NCBI GenBank assembly: GCA_025093555.1
Contig: JAIWNF010000022.1
Coordinates: 372,001 to 436,000, forward strand
Source of the DNA: Circinella umbellata
Lineage: Eukaryota > Mucoromycota > Mucoromycetes > Mucorales > Lichtheimiaceae
Direction: 5' to 3'
DNA length: 64,000 nucleotides
Shown: positions 1-16,746 of the stretch, piece by piece
Layout: the number at the start of each line of letters is the position of its first letter
Numbering within the stretch: the stretch's first letter is position 1
Notes under the pieces: generated by a model
Database searches by the model: none
What the model saw: only the letters and a program-made list of their open reading frames with translations
Told to the model about the DNA's origin: nothing
Made by a program: the position numbers and the translations under genes

Positions 1-412
1 AGAACAAGCATATTAAAAACAGTGTTTATATATCTTTTTAAGTATAGTGATATTATCACAGGTATTAGTATATAAAAAAATTAATGTATGTAAGCTTGTA
101 GCTCTTTGAAATGTAACAGTTATCAACCAAAACGTATGATAAAGGTGCTTATTGTTGTGATTATAATATCATATAGTATATTTATATCAATAACGATCGT
201 GCTATAGTATAATGGGATAGTTACACTAATGCAGACATCAGAAAATTATTTTTCTTGGAAAAAAAAAAGAGTAAAACAAGGCGAATGAATGCATAAAGCT
301 TCGGAGCACATATTTGATATTGAGAGTTGTCAATTTCATTCAGTAAAAACCCAAAGTGCTTTTTTTCTCTTGTTTTTTTTTCCCTTCTTTTCTATTTCCT
401 TGAAACCAAGCA
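1..412. other. Upstream intergenic region of the SIZ gene
   Basis: AT-rich DNA with no open frame that looks coding. Positions 361-400 are a pyrimidine-rich run just before the ATG of the SUMO ligase gene, a common look for fungal core promoters. No other gene is seen. Confidence 0.5.
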
Positions 413-3112
413 ATGGCCAATCGCATATTAACTGCTAGAAATACAGATCAAGAGAATGTCATTGTAATTTCTAATATTATTATCAAACATTTCAATATTA
501 TTTATAGAAATATATATATTCAATGTAATTATCTCAATAACTAATAACTAAAAATTTGTAATAAATGAATAATATAGAATTACGTCTTACGAAGTGCTAT
601 AGGTCAATCGATCAAAGTCGATGATCTAAAGTCAATCATTCGCCAACTAAACTCGTCTACTGCTTTTTCCCGGCGACTTCCTGTCTCTGGAAACAAATCA
701 GTTCTGATAGATAGAATCGTGGGGTTCATTGCATCTTCCATGAGGTCAGGAATTTATAATGAAGTTGATTCTGCAATTGCGATCTTGAATCGTACTCATA
801 CTTAGTAAGTATAGTGCTTTGTTTATGGATAAATGTGCATGAAATGGAGGGGGAGAAAGAGAAAGAATGTATATGTATTGTTTGGGGTGTTTAGGGCTTC
901 TGTATCAAAATCTTATCTTAACTGTGTATCAAATATGTTTAGTTTTCAGTGGACCTATAATAATGGTACTTTCTCAGTTGTCCCTCGAGCAACACGAATA
1001 ATGTCGACCACTAATAGACAAAATCCACTACTACTACTACAACGACAGCAACATCAGCAACGACAGCAACAACAGAATCGAACAATGTCCGTATCTGACA
1101 GACAAACACAATACGTAACGTCTGCCGTATATAAATATGGTCCTTATTTTGAAGTTGTAAAGGAACTAACACGTCAAGCAGTATGTCCAGGTAAATTATA
1201 TTGACTTTTTGGGACATGGAATGAGGGAAGGTGCAAAGAAGAATGAATAGAGAAAAGAAAGTTGATATAATTAATTATGGGATTTGGATTAACGTAATGT
1301 TAAACTCAAATATATTAGTCTCAGTTCATGCTCGTACACAACATATATTCTCTTTCTCATTATCAACACAAGAACAGGAACAAATACGATCTAATACACA
1401 CGAAATACGTGTTTTTTGTTCTCGTTACTCTGATACCAACCAACCGCAAGTAATAGAGTTTCCAGAAATCTGCGAAATTCAAGTGAATAGTGAACCAGTA
1501 TTTTCAGGACAGGTAAAATAGTAATAATGATAAATGTAGTGATAGATTAATACAAAACATTAAGGAGGATCTGGTATCATATGAGGAAAATTTAATAACA
1601 ATGGTAATGCTATACATTTCATTAGAACCTTCGAGGCATTAAAGGATCCCCAGGAACTATTCATCCTCCGAATATTTCAAGGCACATTAGAGTAGGAGAA
1701 GGTACTCAAACTGTTCAACTTAGTTATGTAACAAGTAGTTCTGTAAGTTATCGAATTTGCATGTATTATGTTGTCAAAAACAATGAAAAGCATGCTGTGG
1801 ATCAACAAATGTATATTAATATATTGTTTTGTTTTTTGTGGGATGGGGATAATGGTTAATTAGAGATTTGTTGCTTGTATACGTTTAGTCCGTCGACATA
1901 CAGTAGAATCTTTGGTTGAAAACCTCATTGAGACACGTAATATTGATAAAAACGAAGTACTGGAAAAGTGTAAGTAAATTAAAATTGAATAATAATTTAC
2001 TATCATTTCAACAACGAGAAAGTATTAATTAGATGATTATTATTACTATATTGGATCGGGCTACTTATATAGTTGAACAACAACAAGAAGAATCCGATAT
2101 TGTTATCGATAGTGAGACATTATCTATGAAATGCCCAGTAAGTAAATATTATGTTGATTAAAAGAGAAAATATATATATATTAGAAATAGGTGGGCTTAA
2201 GTAATAGCAATATTAACAATAAAAAAAATTATGTCATAGCTCGGCTTCACACGCATTCAAACTCCAATTCGATCAAAAACGTGCTCTCACGCTCAATGTT
2301 TTGAAGCCTTCACATTCTTAAAGATGAATGAACAAACGCCTACCTGGACATGTCCTAAATGCTCTCGATCTATTAATTCATACGAGGACCTATTTGTGGA
2401 TGGGTATTTTCGAGACTTACTGGAGACTGTGGGGAAAAAGGCAGATATCGTCCGAATAGGTGCTTCAGGTGTATTACAACAAGTAAAAGAAGAATCTGAT
2501 ATGTCAGATTCGAGTTCAACACCGGACCCAAGCAGTTCACATTCAGTCAAAAGATCCGCAAGTGCAGCAACAGAAACAGCAATTACTATCCTTGATAATG
2601 ATGATGATGATCATGAGATCGTGGGCATGGATAGAGAAACAACAAAAGGGATTAAAAGGCGGGCTTCTGAGGAGCTTGTATGTAACTCATCATATATACA
2701 ACGACCACGACCAAATGTTATCGATTTGACCTTGAGTGATGACGATGATGAAGAAGTAAATAATAATAATAATAATAATAGCGATAGAGGAAGTATGTAC
2801 ACGAGAGATAATAATATTAGCAACAATAGCACCATCACCACCGCCACCACTACTACTGGTCAACTAATTGATCCAAGGCCGCCATCTTCAGTGCCATTAC
2901 TCGCACATTCTTCACTCTCACCGATGGTACCGGTGTCAATGGTACAACCACCGAGACCCATAACTGTAATAGCATCACAGCCTCCAAATACCACAGCCAC
3001 GATTTCTGCCGTAACAGGAGCAGTCTTGGCAACATCTCAAAATACATCCAATAATACTACTACTAATAATAATATTAATAATAATAATGTCAATACAACC
3101 CCATCATCATAA
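413..3112 (+). CDS. SIZ1: SIZ/PIAS-type SUMO E3 ligase (SAP-PINIT-SP-RING)
   Basis: Helps the SUMO E2 (Ubc9) transfer SUMO to nuclear targets. Exons as read: 413-463, 578-804, 943-1190, 1325-1512, 1626-1742, 1864-1956, 2033-2137 and 2240-3112, about 633 aa. A SAP motif (VDDLKSIIRQLN...) lies in exon 2. Exons 3-6 carry the PINIT domain, including the hallmark NLRGIKGSPGTIHPPNI. The SP-RING has zinc ligands Cys358, His360, Cys381 and Cys384 (TCSHAQCF...WTCPKC). A SUMO-interacting motif, VIDLTLSDDDDEE, starts near residue 503, followed by Asn- and Ser/Thr-rich low complexity. The start is the first ATG that splices in phase to the SAP exon. The exon 6/7 join is uncertain: the consensus donor at 1970 breaks the frame, while a GTACTG donor at 1957 keeps it. 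The end of exon 1 is also approximate. The family call is firm; PIAS versus SIZ naming is by taxon. Confidence 0.9.
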
Positions 3113-3557
3113 TATTTATGATTATTACTTATATACCATTCACCATTTGCCACTTTATTATTATGACAAAAAATTGTATATCATTCATTCAATTGTATAA
3201 AATTATTACTCTGCATATTACTTACACACTAAAATGGAAAAAAAAACTTCCCTTTCATTTTCACAAAGCAACAAACAATTGATTTTTTTTTTGACGCGGA
3301 TCATTTTTTGCCATGATTTCTTTTAATATAATCGGATACCCCAAGCTTGCGTTGTTGGTTGCGTTTGTTATGTGCGTGCGTGCGTGAACCTTCTAAAAAA
3401 ACTATCTTCTTTTTTTTGCACTTTTAACTAAAGAAAAAAAAATATCTTTATAAATACATTATACTTTTCATTCAAAAGCCAAAAGAAAAGAACAGAAATT
3501 CCTTTTAAACTATTTCATGACTTCATTCCCACATCATTTTAACATAATCGGGATATA
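3113..3557. other. Intergenic, promoter side of the G-beta gene
   Basis: AT-rich spacer between two plus-strand genes. It has T-runs, a short GTGC/GTGCG tandem near 3370-3386 and no coding potential. It probably holds the SIZ terminator and the G-beta promoter. Confidence 0.4.
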
Positions 3558-4901
3558 ATGAGTTCTTCCGATGACGACATTGTACAACGCACCATGACAG
3601 CCAAACGTGAAGCTGAAAAACTTAAAGACAAAATCAAACATAAAAAGGAATCATTAGCAGATACCACACGTAAGTATTAGTTAGGAAGAGAAACAAAACT
3701 GGGGAAAAAAATCTTCAATATCATGCATAATATTGGTTGCTAAGATACGCTTGTTACTAATGTTACACAAATTTTCAAAAAAAGTTCCCCAGGAAGCTAT
3801 GAAAGTTGAATCACTACCACGAGTAACAATGAAAGTACGACGTACTTTAAAAGGCCATTTAGCTAAAATATATGCCATGAACTGGGCAGCAGATAAAAGA
3901 CACCTTGTATCCGCATCTCAAGACGGTAAATTATTGGTTTGGGATGCTTATACAACCAACAAGGTTTATGCGATACCATTACGATCCTCCTGGGTTATGA
4001 CATGTGCATACGCTCCTTCGGGAAAATATGTCGCTTCAGGTGGTCTTGATAATATCTGTTCTATTTATAATCTTCAGTCAAAGGATGGACCCAAACAACC
4101 TGCCCGTGAATTATCAGCACATACGGGATATTTAAGTTGTTGTCGATTTATTGACGATAATCGGATTTTGACATCCAGTGGAGATACAACATGTATTTTA
4201 TGGGATGTAGATGCCGGTCAAAAATTAAAAGAGTTTGCTGATCATACAGGTGATGTGATGAGGTAAGTAAAAATCATTTTACATTTATGAATGGATAGTA
4301 ATAATAACCATAATAATAATATAATAATAAAAGTAATTATTTTTGAATTGTTAAAAAAAACTCTATAGTTTATCCGTATCACCTAACCCCAATGTATTTT
4401 GTTCTGGAGCATGCGATGCAGTGGCAAAAATATGGGATATACGTTCTGGAAAGTGTGTCCAGTCTTTCAGTGGGCATGAATCTGATATCAATGCAGTGCA
4501 ATTTTTCCCGGATGGCAATGCGATAGGTACAGGGTCAGACGATGCGAGTTGTCGGTTATTTGATTTACGAGCAGATCGTGAATTAAATATCTTTACCCAT
4601 GAGCAAATTTTTTGTGGTATCACATCCATTGCCTTTTCAATATCGGGTCGATTATTATTTGGTGGTTATGATGATTATAATTGTTATGTATGGGATACAT
4701 TACGAGGGGATCGTGTAGGCATACTGAATGGGCATGAAAATCGAGTATCGTGTTTGGGCGTTTCAAGTGATGGAAAGGCTTTATGTACAGGCAGTTGGGA
4801 TCATTTGTTAAAGGTAATTAGCTACTGTTATATATCTACATACAACTGCTTGGTAATATACTAATTTTAAATATAATAAAATGACATAGGTTTGGGCATA
4901 G
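3558..4901 (+). CDS. Heterotrimeric G-protein beta subunit (WD40)
   Basis: Beta subunit of a heterotrimeric G protein, acting with a gamma subunit at the plasma membrane in signalling (pheromone, nutrient or morphogenesis pathways in fungi). Exons 3558-3669, 3785-4262, 4369-4813 and 4890-4901 give 348 aa, the usual family length. An N-terminal coiled-coil helix (about residues 1-45) is followed by seven WD repeats. Highly conserved strings include [52 protein letters not shown] and the C-terminal DHLLKVWA. The last exon codes only VWA and stop, so a naive prediction would miss it. The AG acceptor at 3783-3784 restores phase ([14 protein letters not shown]). Several paralogues are common in Mucoromycota, so I give no specific gene name. 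Confidence 0.95.
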
Positions 4902-5133
4902 TAATAATAATAATAATATTCCTTCTCTCTTCTTTTTGTTCCCTTTTCTCTATTTTTCCTCCGCCTTTTCCTTCCTCCACTCTTTCGTTTAATATATAAT
5001 TGTACTTGTAGTAGCATTTCATAACCTTCTTTTTTTATTATTTTATTATTTCTTTCTTCAAAATATATACATACAGCTGTTCTTTTTTTTTTAAACAAAA
5101 AAACACTGACCAGCAATGTTTTTGGTTTTCAAA

Positions 5134-6757
5134 TTAATTGAAATAAGATGACGGACTACCTGCAGCAGGGTGAAAATGAGATCCACGAGGACTTGAAGGA
5201 ACGTTATTGATTGGAATACCATTGGCTGCAACAGATGATGATGATGTTGATGCACGAGGTGTTGGAGAATCAGTATAGCCAGGAAAGGAAGGCCCACGAG
5301 ATATGGCAACGGAGCTACTGAATGCAGAATGCGATAATAATGAAGATGCAGGGGGAGGATAAGGTCGGTTATTTAGAGTGTTGGTCGTGACGATGGATGA
5401 TTTATAAGAAGATGCAAGTGAAAGAGAAGATTCGTCCGTAAATAAAATGTTTGCAACATCTACGTAAAATAATTATTGAGATAACAATATAATTAATTAC
5501 CACCACTCATCATTTTCTTGTTAAAAAAAGTATAGTTTTTCTATACGTACCTTTGAGATGATCTCGAACTGCAAATGAATAAGAGTAATCCGCAGCAGTG
5601 AAATGAAGGCTATTTTCTAATTCAACATTACAACCTTGGGACTATCATAAATAAATATGTATGTATTAAACTTTCCCATAGTTTGAAGTATATTTATTTT
5701 CTAATTTAATATACGAGCGTTTACCACTAAAAGTTCCATAACAGTACAGTTTCCCCAAGCAGATGCATGATGCAATGCTGAATTTCCATCATTATCAACA
5801 TGATCTATGTCTGCAGATATAGACAATAAATACTATAAAAATATACTATTCATCAGCACATATGTCCTTCTTCTTATATTATATAATGTCACTTACACTA
5901 ACAAGAGCAGCATTTCCAGCTCTAGCTGCATATAATAATGCAGTCCAGCCATCTTTGTTAATAGCATGGATGCATTCCGGATATCGAGTTACATAACTAT
6001 AAAATATCTGATGAATGAATTGGTTAGTTAAATTCTCCATTTAATCCATCATATTTTAAATTAATAGGTCAAGCTTAATTAAAATTAATAAATTAACTAA
6101 TTAATAATGATACCTCTTGATGATTATATATAGCAGCGATCATTAATACGGTCATTCCTTCATTATCCTGTTTTTAAATAAAGAAATACATTTACTACTG
6201 ATTGTTTTGATCCATTAACTGCTATTATCATATAAACGTATACATATGTGTGCGAAAGGTTTGTTACCATGGAAATGACTTCTTCTTCATGACCCATATC
6301 TAATAATAGATCAACCAGTTCAACATGTCCATATCTTGCTGCATACATAAGAGTTGTGCTATTTGTCAATAATAATAGGGAGAGGGATAGATAGAGCGAT
6401 GAGTAATAGAATAACAAAGAGCGCAATAATAAAACATATCATTGAAACCAATTAAAAAATAAAAATGAACATACTATCCAGTTTCTGGATCAGGATTTTG
6501 AATGTTGGACACCTTTTTTAATAATCGTTTAACAGCGGGTATATTGCCATCTACGATAATATATATTTTGGGCCATTTTATCAGTGACTTTATGAAATAA
6601 ATAAATGTGAAACCATTTTCATATATGCTCGGCTTTGAGAATTGAATAGTTTGTCACCTTTAGCAGCTTTTTGTAAACGTTCTGAAGGACTTTCTCTAAC
6701 AATGACTTGTCTTCGAAAATCAAAAAAGGAATGTGGTTTTTCTTGATGGGTATTCAT
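5134..6757 (-). CDS. Ankyrin-repeat protein, possibly AVO2-like (TORC2)
   Basis: Eight exons on the minus strand: 6757-6658, 6550-6475, 6358-6268, 6167-6114, 6007-5897, 5832-5725, 5641-5551 and 5459-5134. They join to 318 aa in perfect phase. Residues about 25-200 form ankyrin repeats (YTTLMYAARYGHVELVDLLL, DGWTALLYAARAGNAALV, DGNSALHHASAWGN). The tail from about 215 is Ser/Pro/Thr-rich and probably disordered. The N-terminal SPSERLQKAAKDGN...VKRLLKK and the HHASAWGN...DYSY block recall fungal AVO2, a non-essential TORC2 subunit; I hold that identity at about 0.4. It is divergent from the TBCD gene with about 196 bp between start codons. No catalytic domain is seen. Confidence 0.85.
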
Positions 6758-6953
6758 ATTTATAACTTGTATGCAAACCCATAAGAGTGAAAAGTGGGTT
6801 AAAAGAGAGAAGAGGGAGGAGAGAAAAAAGGTTCCTGAAATGGTAAGAAGTTTGTGAAACCTTTACTGCAAATATTAAGTTTTAGATTTTTTTTTACTTG
6901 TCAGCTCGTTCTCTCTTCTTCTAACCCACTCTTTTCTCACTTTCTTATCCGAC

Positions 6954-12045
<5,092 letters not shown>

Positions 12046-12172
12046 TATAAAAAATCCAGTTAATATCTTGCTCATGTGGCTTGTGAACTTCTTTTAATTT
12101 CTTGCATGAATTCTTTTTTTTTTATTCCCAACCCCTTTTATCTCGATAATATAACAAAATAAATAAATAAAA

Positions 12173-13378
12173 ATGCCACCAAAGAAAAAGAAACTCAAGA
12201 CTTCATTAAACAATGTACTTAATGCAGCACAAAAAATTCAAAAAGAAAAACATAAGCAACAAGTTCATGAAGCTCAACTTGCCAAAGTGAAACAAAAACA
12301 AAAGGTACATCCCCAACATGGACGAAAACCCAACTACAATAAACTGGATCGCGTTTTATTGATTGGTGAAGGCAATTTTTCATTTGCACGATCATTAGCC
12401 GAGAATTATATGCAAGAAAATACTGGACAAATTATTGCTACGTGTTATGATAGTGAACAAGTTTTGATTGAAAAATATGGAGACGAAGCAAAAAATAACT
12501 TGGCTAAATTAAAAGAATTGGGTGTTACTGTGTTGTTTGATATTGATGGAACAAAGTTACACAAGTATAAGGATTTACGGAAAAATCGATATACAAGAAT
12601 TATTTTCAATTTCCCACATGCAGGTAAAATAATAATAGTTAATTATTTTTTGTTGCTATCATAGTGTTCCTATTAACAATAGTAACGTTAACGTAATTAA
12701 TTATTCATTACAGGTGCGGGTATTAAGGATCAAGATCATAATGTACGTGCAAACCAAAAACTGTTAAACGAATTCTTTTTTTCTGCAATGCCACTCTTAT
12801 CAACTGAAGGTGAAACCAGTCGTTTTCATCCTATCAAAAACCAACAACAAGAGGAACAACAAAACGAAGATGAGGATGAAAAAAAATTCTTAGAAGGATT
12901 TGTACCAGAAACAGATGATCAAGAAGAAGAGGAATTAGAACCACTACCTGAAGGTGAAATGCATGTCACTATCAAGACCTGTAAACCATATAATCTATGG
13001 GATGTGCGATCCTTAGCCAAAACAACAGGCAGATTAGCTATCAAGACAACATTTCCATTTCATCCGGATATATACCCTGGATATGAACATCGTCGTACGC
13101 TAGGATTCAAGGAAGGTGTTAGCAAGGGTGAAAATGCAGAGATTATTAAATCAGATCCAAAGACATTTGTTGTTGTACGCAAGTCAGCTATGGAGGCAGA
13201 TGTGGAAAGGAGTAAACAAGGTGCTATTAAAAGAAAGAAAGAATTGCAAAGACAAGCTTTGATAGGAAAAAAGAAACGGAAACAGCGACATCTTGCAAGG
13301 AAGGGTGAAAGTAGTGATGATGACGATGACGATGACGATGATAATTTCGGTGCTGATGATTATAATGTACATATATAA
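12173..13378 (+). CDS. BMT5: BMT5-like 25S rRNA (uridine-N3)-methyltransferase
   Basis: A nucleolar SAM-dependent enzyme family (Rossmann-like BMT5 domain, formerly DUF2431) that makes m3U in 25S rRNA in yeast. Two exons, 12173-12623 and 12714-13378, give 371 aa; the join recreates the motif HAGAGIKDQDHNVRANQ. A Lys-rich N-terminus (PPKKKKLK) looks like a nuclear or nucleolar signal. RVLLIGEGNFSFARSLA is the SAM-binding loop. Near the C-terminus is TYPHPDI-like FPFHPDIYPGYEHRRTLG. An acidic insertion (about residues 210-250) and a final KR-rich then poly-Asp tail are low complexity. It starts 127 bp after TBCD on the same strand. Other BMT5-domain paralogues exist, so exact orthology is not proven. 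Confidence 0.88.
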
Positions 13379-14154
13379 CAATAATAATAAATCAGGGTCA
13401 TTACTACTGTAACACATCTGTTTGTGAATTTGTACAGATTTCATATCTTCTCAGATGTTTTCTTTTTTTTTAACATTTGAGTACAAGTTATAAATTTAAA
13501 TTCTAGTAAATGATAGCGGCTCAAATCTTTCTTGTAGTCATAACCTGCATACATAAAAATCAGATTCCTTTTATAGCTCCAACCTGCAGCTGTCGCCGCA
13601 GGATACTTCCATTTTGGGGATAAATAACTAATTAGGCGATGTTCCAAATTACATAAGAATTCGCTTGTATAGTGCATGTAGTTACTCCATTTTTATTATT
13701 ATTATTATGCATTAACATCCATCCAAATTGTATTATCAAATAGCAAAACTTAAATCTTGATATATATTAGCGTTAGGGGAAAAAATAATGGCCTGACATA
13801 GTCTTTTATAACTGTGAGCGGAGATGTTTCATAATAATAATGCAGCGTACCTATTAAAAAGCGCACGCACCATTCTATGGTGTAACATTAACAATCAAGA
13901 TAACAAGAATGTATTATGAGAGAAGTGTTTTTATTTTCCTTTGCCAAAGGGTATTTTTCTTGTACAACAATAAACAACAGCAATAAGGAAAGATAATTCT
14001 TGATTCAAAAAAAAATGTAAAAATAAAAGAGGGTGTTGTATTATAGTCACAGTTATATCAATTCCTTTTTTCCTTTCTTTTTTTATTTTACGCACATACT
14101 CAATTACAACTCATTCCCATCTTATAAATTCTATTACATTACCTATAGAAACAA
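13379..14154. other. Intergenic, AT-rich
   Basis: No gene seen. Short open frames on either strand have no recognisable motif. The last 100 bases before 14155 are pyrimidine-rich and look like a promoter for the secreted repeat precursor. Confidence 0.4.
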
Positions 14155-14580
14155 ATGAAGCTTATTTCAACCATTACACTTGCGTTGCTCGCAATATCTG
14201 CTATCAGTGCTAAACCAGAATCAGAAACTGCTACCTTAAATCGGGTAGCAATACCTTTGGTACGAAGTTATAATGGTCAGTTCGCACAAGCTCAAAAAAC
14301 TGCTTTATTCAATAAGCGATAAGTTTCCAATGGCACAGGGGGTGGTAACAAACAGAGACTCCAAGCTTCGAATGTAACTTGTGCTAATGAAAAGAGACAA
14401 ACCTCGAATGCCACTGGTGCTAATGAAAAGAGCCAAACTTCGAATGTAACTGGTGCCAATGAAAAGAGACAAACTTCCAACGTAACTGGTGCCAATGAAA
14501 GGAGACAAACAGCAAATGTCATTGGGGCTAATGAAAAGAGGCAAACCTCCAATGTCACTGGCAACAAGACGAACTTCTAA
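14155..14580 (+). pseudogene. Kexin-processed repeat peptide precursor with one in-frame stop
   Basis: ATG at 14155 opens a 55-codon frame: a signal peptide (MKLISTITLALLAISAISA), a short pro-region, and an end in the dibasic NKR. TAA follows at 14320-14322. In the same frame after this stop come five 12-residue units of type QTSNVTGANEKR and a partial sixth, ending at TAA 14578-14580. KR, ER-R or KS sits at each unit border, the layout of precursors cut by Kex2 into many copies of a small secreted peptide (the KEP class known from fungi). Each unit starts with Gln (CAA), so the stop looks like CAA to TAA at the first Gln. It could be a young pseudogene, a readthrough product or a base-call error. 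Most units also hold an N-x-T glycosylation motif. Peptide function is unknown. Confidence 0.65.
14362..14580 (+). repeat. 36-bp coding tandem repeat of the peptide precursor
   Basis: Five complete 36-bp units at 14362-14397, 14398-14433, 14434-14469, 14470-14505 and 14506-14541, plus a truncated sixth from 14542. Each codes Q-[TA]-[SA]-N-[VA]-[TI]-[GC]-A-N-E-[KR]-[RS]. Differences are mostly third-position or conservative. Unit 2 ends KS instead of KR, so its cleavage site is lost. The period is a multiple of three and the frame is kept, so this is a coding repeat. Confidence 0.9.
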
Positions 14581-15090
14581 ACTTGACCACATTTTGTTTC
14601 AGGATATATTCCAGCTATATTCAGATATAAAAATAACCTGTTTTGATGGATGGATTAATTTTATATTACTAGTTAATTAGAAACGTACGTACGTATCTAA
14701 AAGGGTTATAAAATCTACAAAATTGTTTTTTTATTAAAAACATTAATAAACTTGATTCAATATCCAATAGAATGACATTGTACATTTTGTGTAGAAACAC
14801 ATAAAAGAATTCATAATACAGTATGTTCAGTACGTAGTATAACTCTGCTTATATTTTTAGAGTAGAGTTAAACGTAGATGTATATATCGTACGTATTGTT
14901 AATATTTATTCATATTAAAGTATACCCGCATTTATTATAGCGTAAATATTTAAAGTTAACAATCGACTTTCTAAAAACTTATACAAAGGGAAAAGCCCAA
15001 TTTTTTATGCAATAGGGCCACAATATTATTTGGTGAAACACCATTTTTTATGGTGCATAAGTAAGAACATTAATACATGAATATGGGTGC
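14581..15090. other. AT-rich spacer with TACGTACG palindromes
   Basis: No gene seen. It contains ACGTACGTACGTA (14683-14695) and another CGTACGTA near 14888. It leads into the decayed protease at about 15.1 kb. Confidence 0.4.
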
Positions 15091-16502
15091 CGATTTATGC
15101 ATACCAGATCATATATTGACGCTACGTAGCTCTGGTTCCATATATATTGCATCAACGTCATTAAAGTGTTCAATTATTATTAATCTAGGATCAATCACTA
15201 GCTTTTGTAGTATGCTATCTTATACGTACGTAGTGCTCAGTTGTATTTTATTTAGCAGAGAATGATATCTCATCAGCTGTGATAATAACTATAATATATG
15301 GTTCTGGAAAGTTAGAAGAAAAATATTCCCATAGATTTTTGTTCTGGATTTATTTTTTTACAGTATGCATTTAAGCAACTATAATGATACCTATATTTCA
15401 GAGTACATTTTTGTGGATACGTATATAATATCATGCGTATAACAATAGCCCCCAATTATGAGTCTGTTCTACGAGTACTGATGATACAGCTTCCCAATTC
15501 TCCCAACATTCACATATAAACAGTTTAACGCTGCTTTTTATGCTACGTACGTTAAAATCATCTTAATTCACATTCGCTATCATTGATAATGAAGGAGCGC
15601 AGGTTAATGGTAGTTATGGTGTTGACACTGTATCTCTTGGAGTCCTCACTGTTAATAGCCAGATTGTTAGTTTAGTGAATAATACCAACTTACTTTCTGA
15701 AGAACAGGGCTATAATTACAGTGTCATTGGATTCGATTCCCCTGGAATCAATGTGTTTTCTGGTAACACACAACGTGACCACAATATTATATTGGTGTTC
15801 AATCTTTTATATATCAGCCAGATTTCTCTGTATATCTCAACAGCGAAGCTTCTGATGAACTTTCAACTGATAATATCTATAGATCCAATTTTAAAGACAA
15901 TAAAATTCATGTACCTGCTCTTTCTTATAAAATCGATTAAGCCGAGGGCAAGCAACAACAGATTAGGTCTCCTATCTTTATCGGGGAGTTGCTGGTGTCG
16001 GATTGAGTTTTTTTTTTTTTTTTGGATAGGTATCAAAATGACTTCACCAGTGATCATTTGTTATCCAACAATCATTTATCCTTGATACTGGCTAAGCGCT
16101 TAGCTATGAACCCCAATATGTAGTCGATGACATTATTACATTCTTTGTTAAAAAGGCAGATGATGACAAACTTGACAAAGACCTTTTTCTACCTGTGCCT
16201 AAAAAATCAATTGTTCTTATGACACTTACTGAAAATCCCGACATTAGCAGTTCAATGCTGCTATCGCTGACGATAAAAATAATGACAATAATACATTCAA
16301 CCTGACTGTACCTATTCATAAACTTGTAATTCTATTAGACGCGAATACTATTGAAGAAGCAAATACATGTGTGTTTGGAATTGCAAATTAATGAAGACTA
16401 TGCCCTTCGTGGGTTCTATTATCTTGGTAAAACCATACTGCAGTCTGTTATACTGTTTTTGATATGGAGCAATATTGTGTTGGATTTTCACCCGTTATTT
16501 AG
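15090..16502 (+). pseudogene. Decayed secreted aspartic protease (pepsin family A1)
   Basis: Fragments in changing frames match the order of a pepsin-like protease. Near 15590-15660 there is FAIIDNEGAQVNGSYGVDTVSLG, split from its context by frameshifts. This is the flap-region pattern of fungal A1 enzymes. At 16081-16092 is the second catalytic motif LDTG, but the next codon is TAA where DTGS expects Ser. It continues ALSYEPQYVVDDIITFF. At 16300-16385 is NLTVPIHKL...EEANTCVFGIAN. The C-terminus is spread over two frames: YALRGFYYLGKTILQSV, then TVFDMEQYCVGFSPVI and a stop at 16500-16502. The first catalytic region may be the DAT-stop-LWF pattern near 15118. Several stops and frameshifts rule out an intact enzyme. 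The left boundary is a guess. Confidence 0.65.
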
Positions 16503-16746
16503 TTACCTGTAGTGATAGTTTATATAGCTGTTGTAAAGATTACAAAATTATTTTATGTACAAAAAAAGAAACTGGTCTTCAAAATTTAGTTAGTTTTAGT
16601 CTACCAAATTTCATATTCAGAAAAGCCTTCAAAGACAATGCTGTCACGTAAAACTCCCTTGTCCTTTGAGACGGGGTACAAGTTACTTTAAACTGACTTC
16701 CTTCTTTTAAACCTTTTTATTTATTTATTCCTTCAAACTTGGAAAA

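Noticed and set aside
14362..14580. CRISPR-like regular repeat array
   Set aside because: The 36-bp period has no spacers, stays in frame and codes a Kex2-type peptide repeat in a eukaryotic setting.
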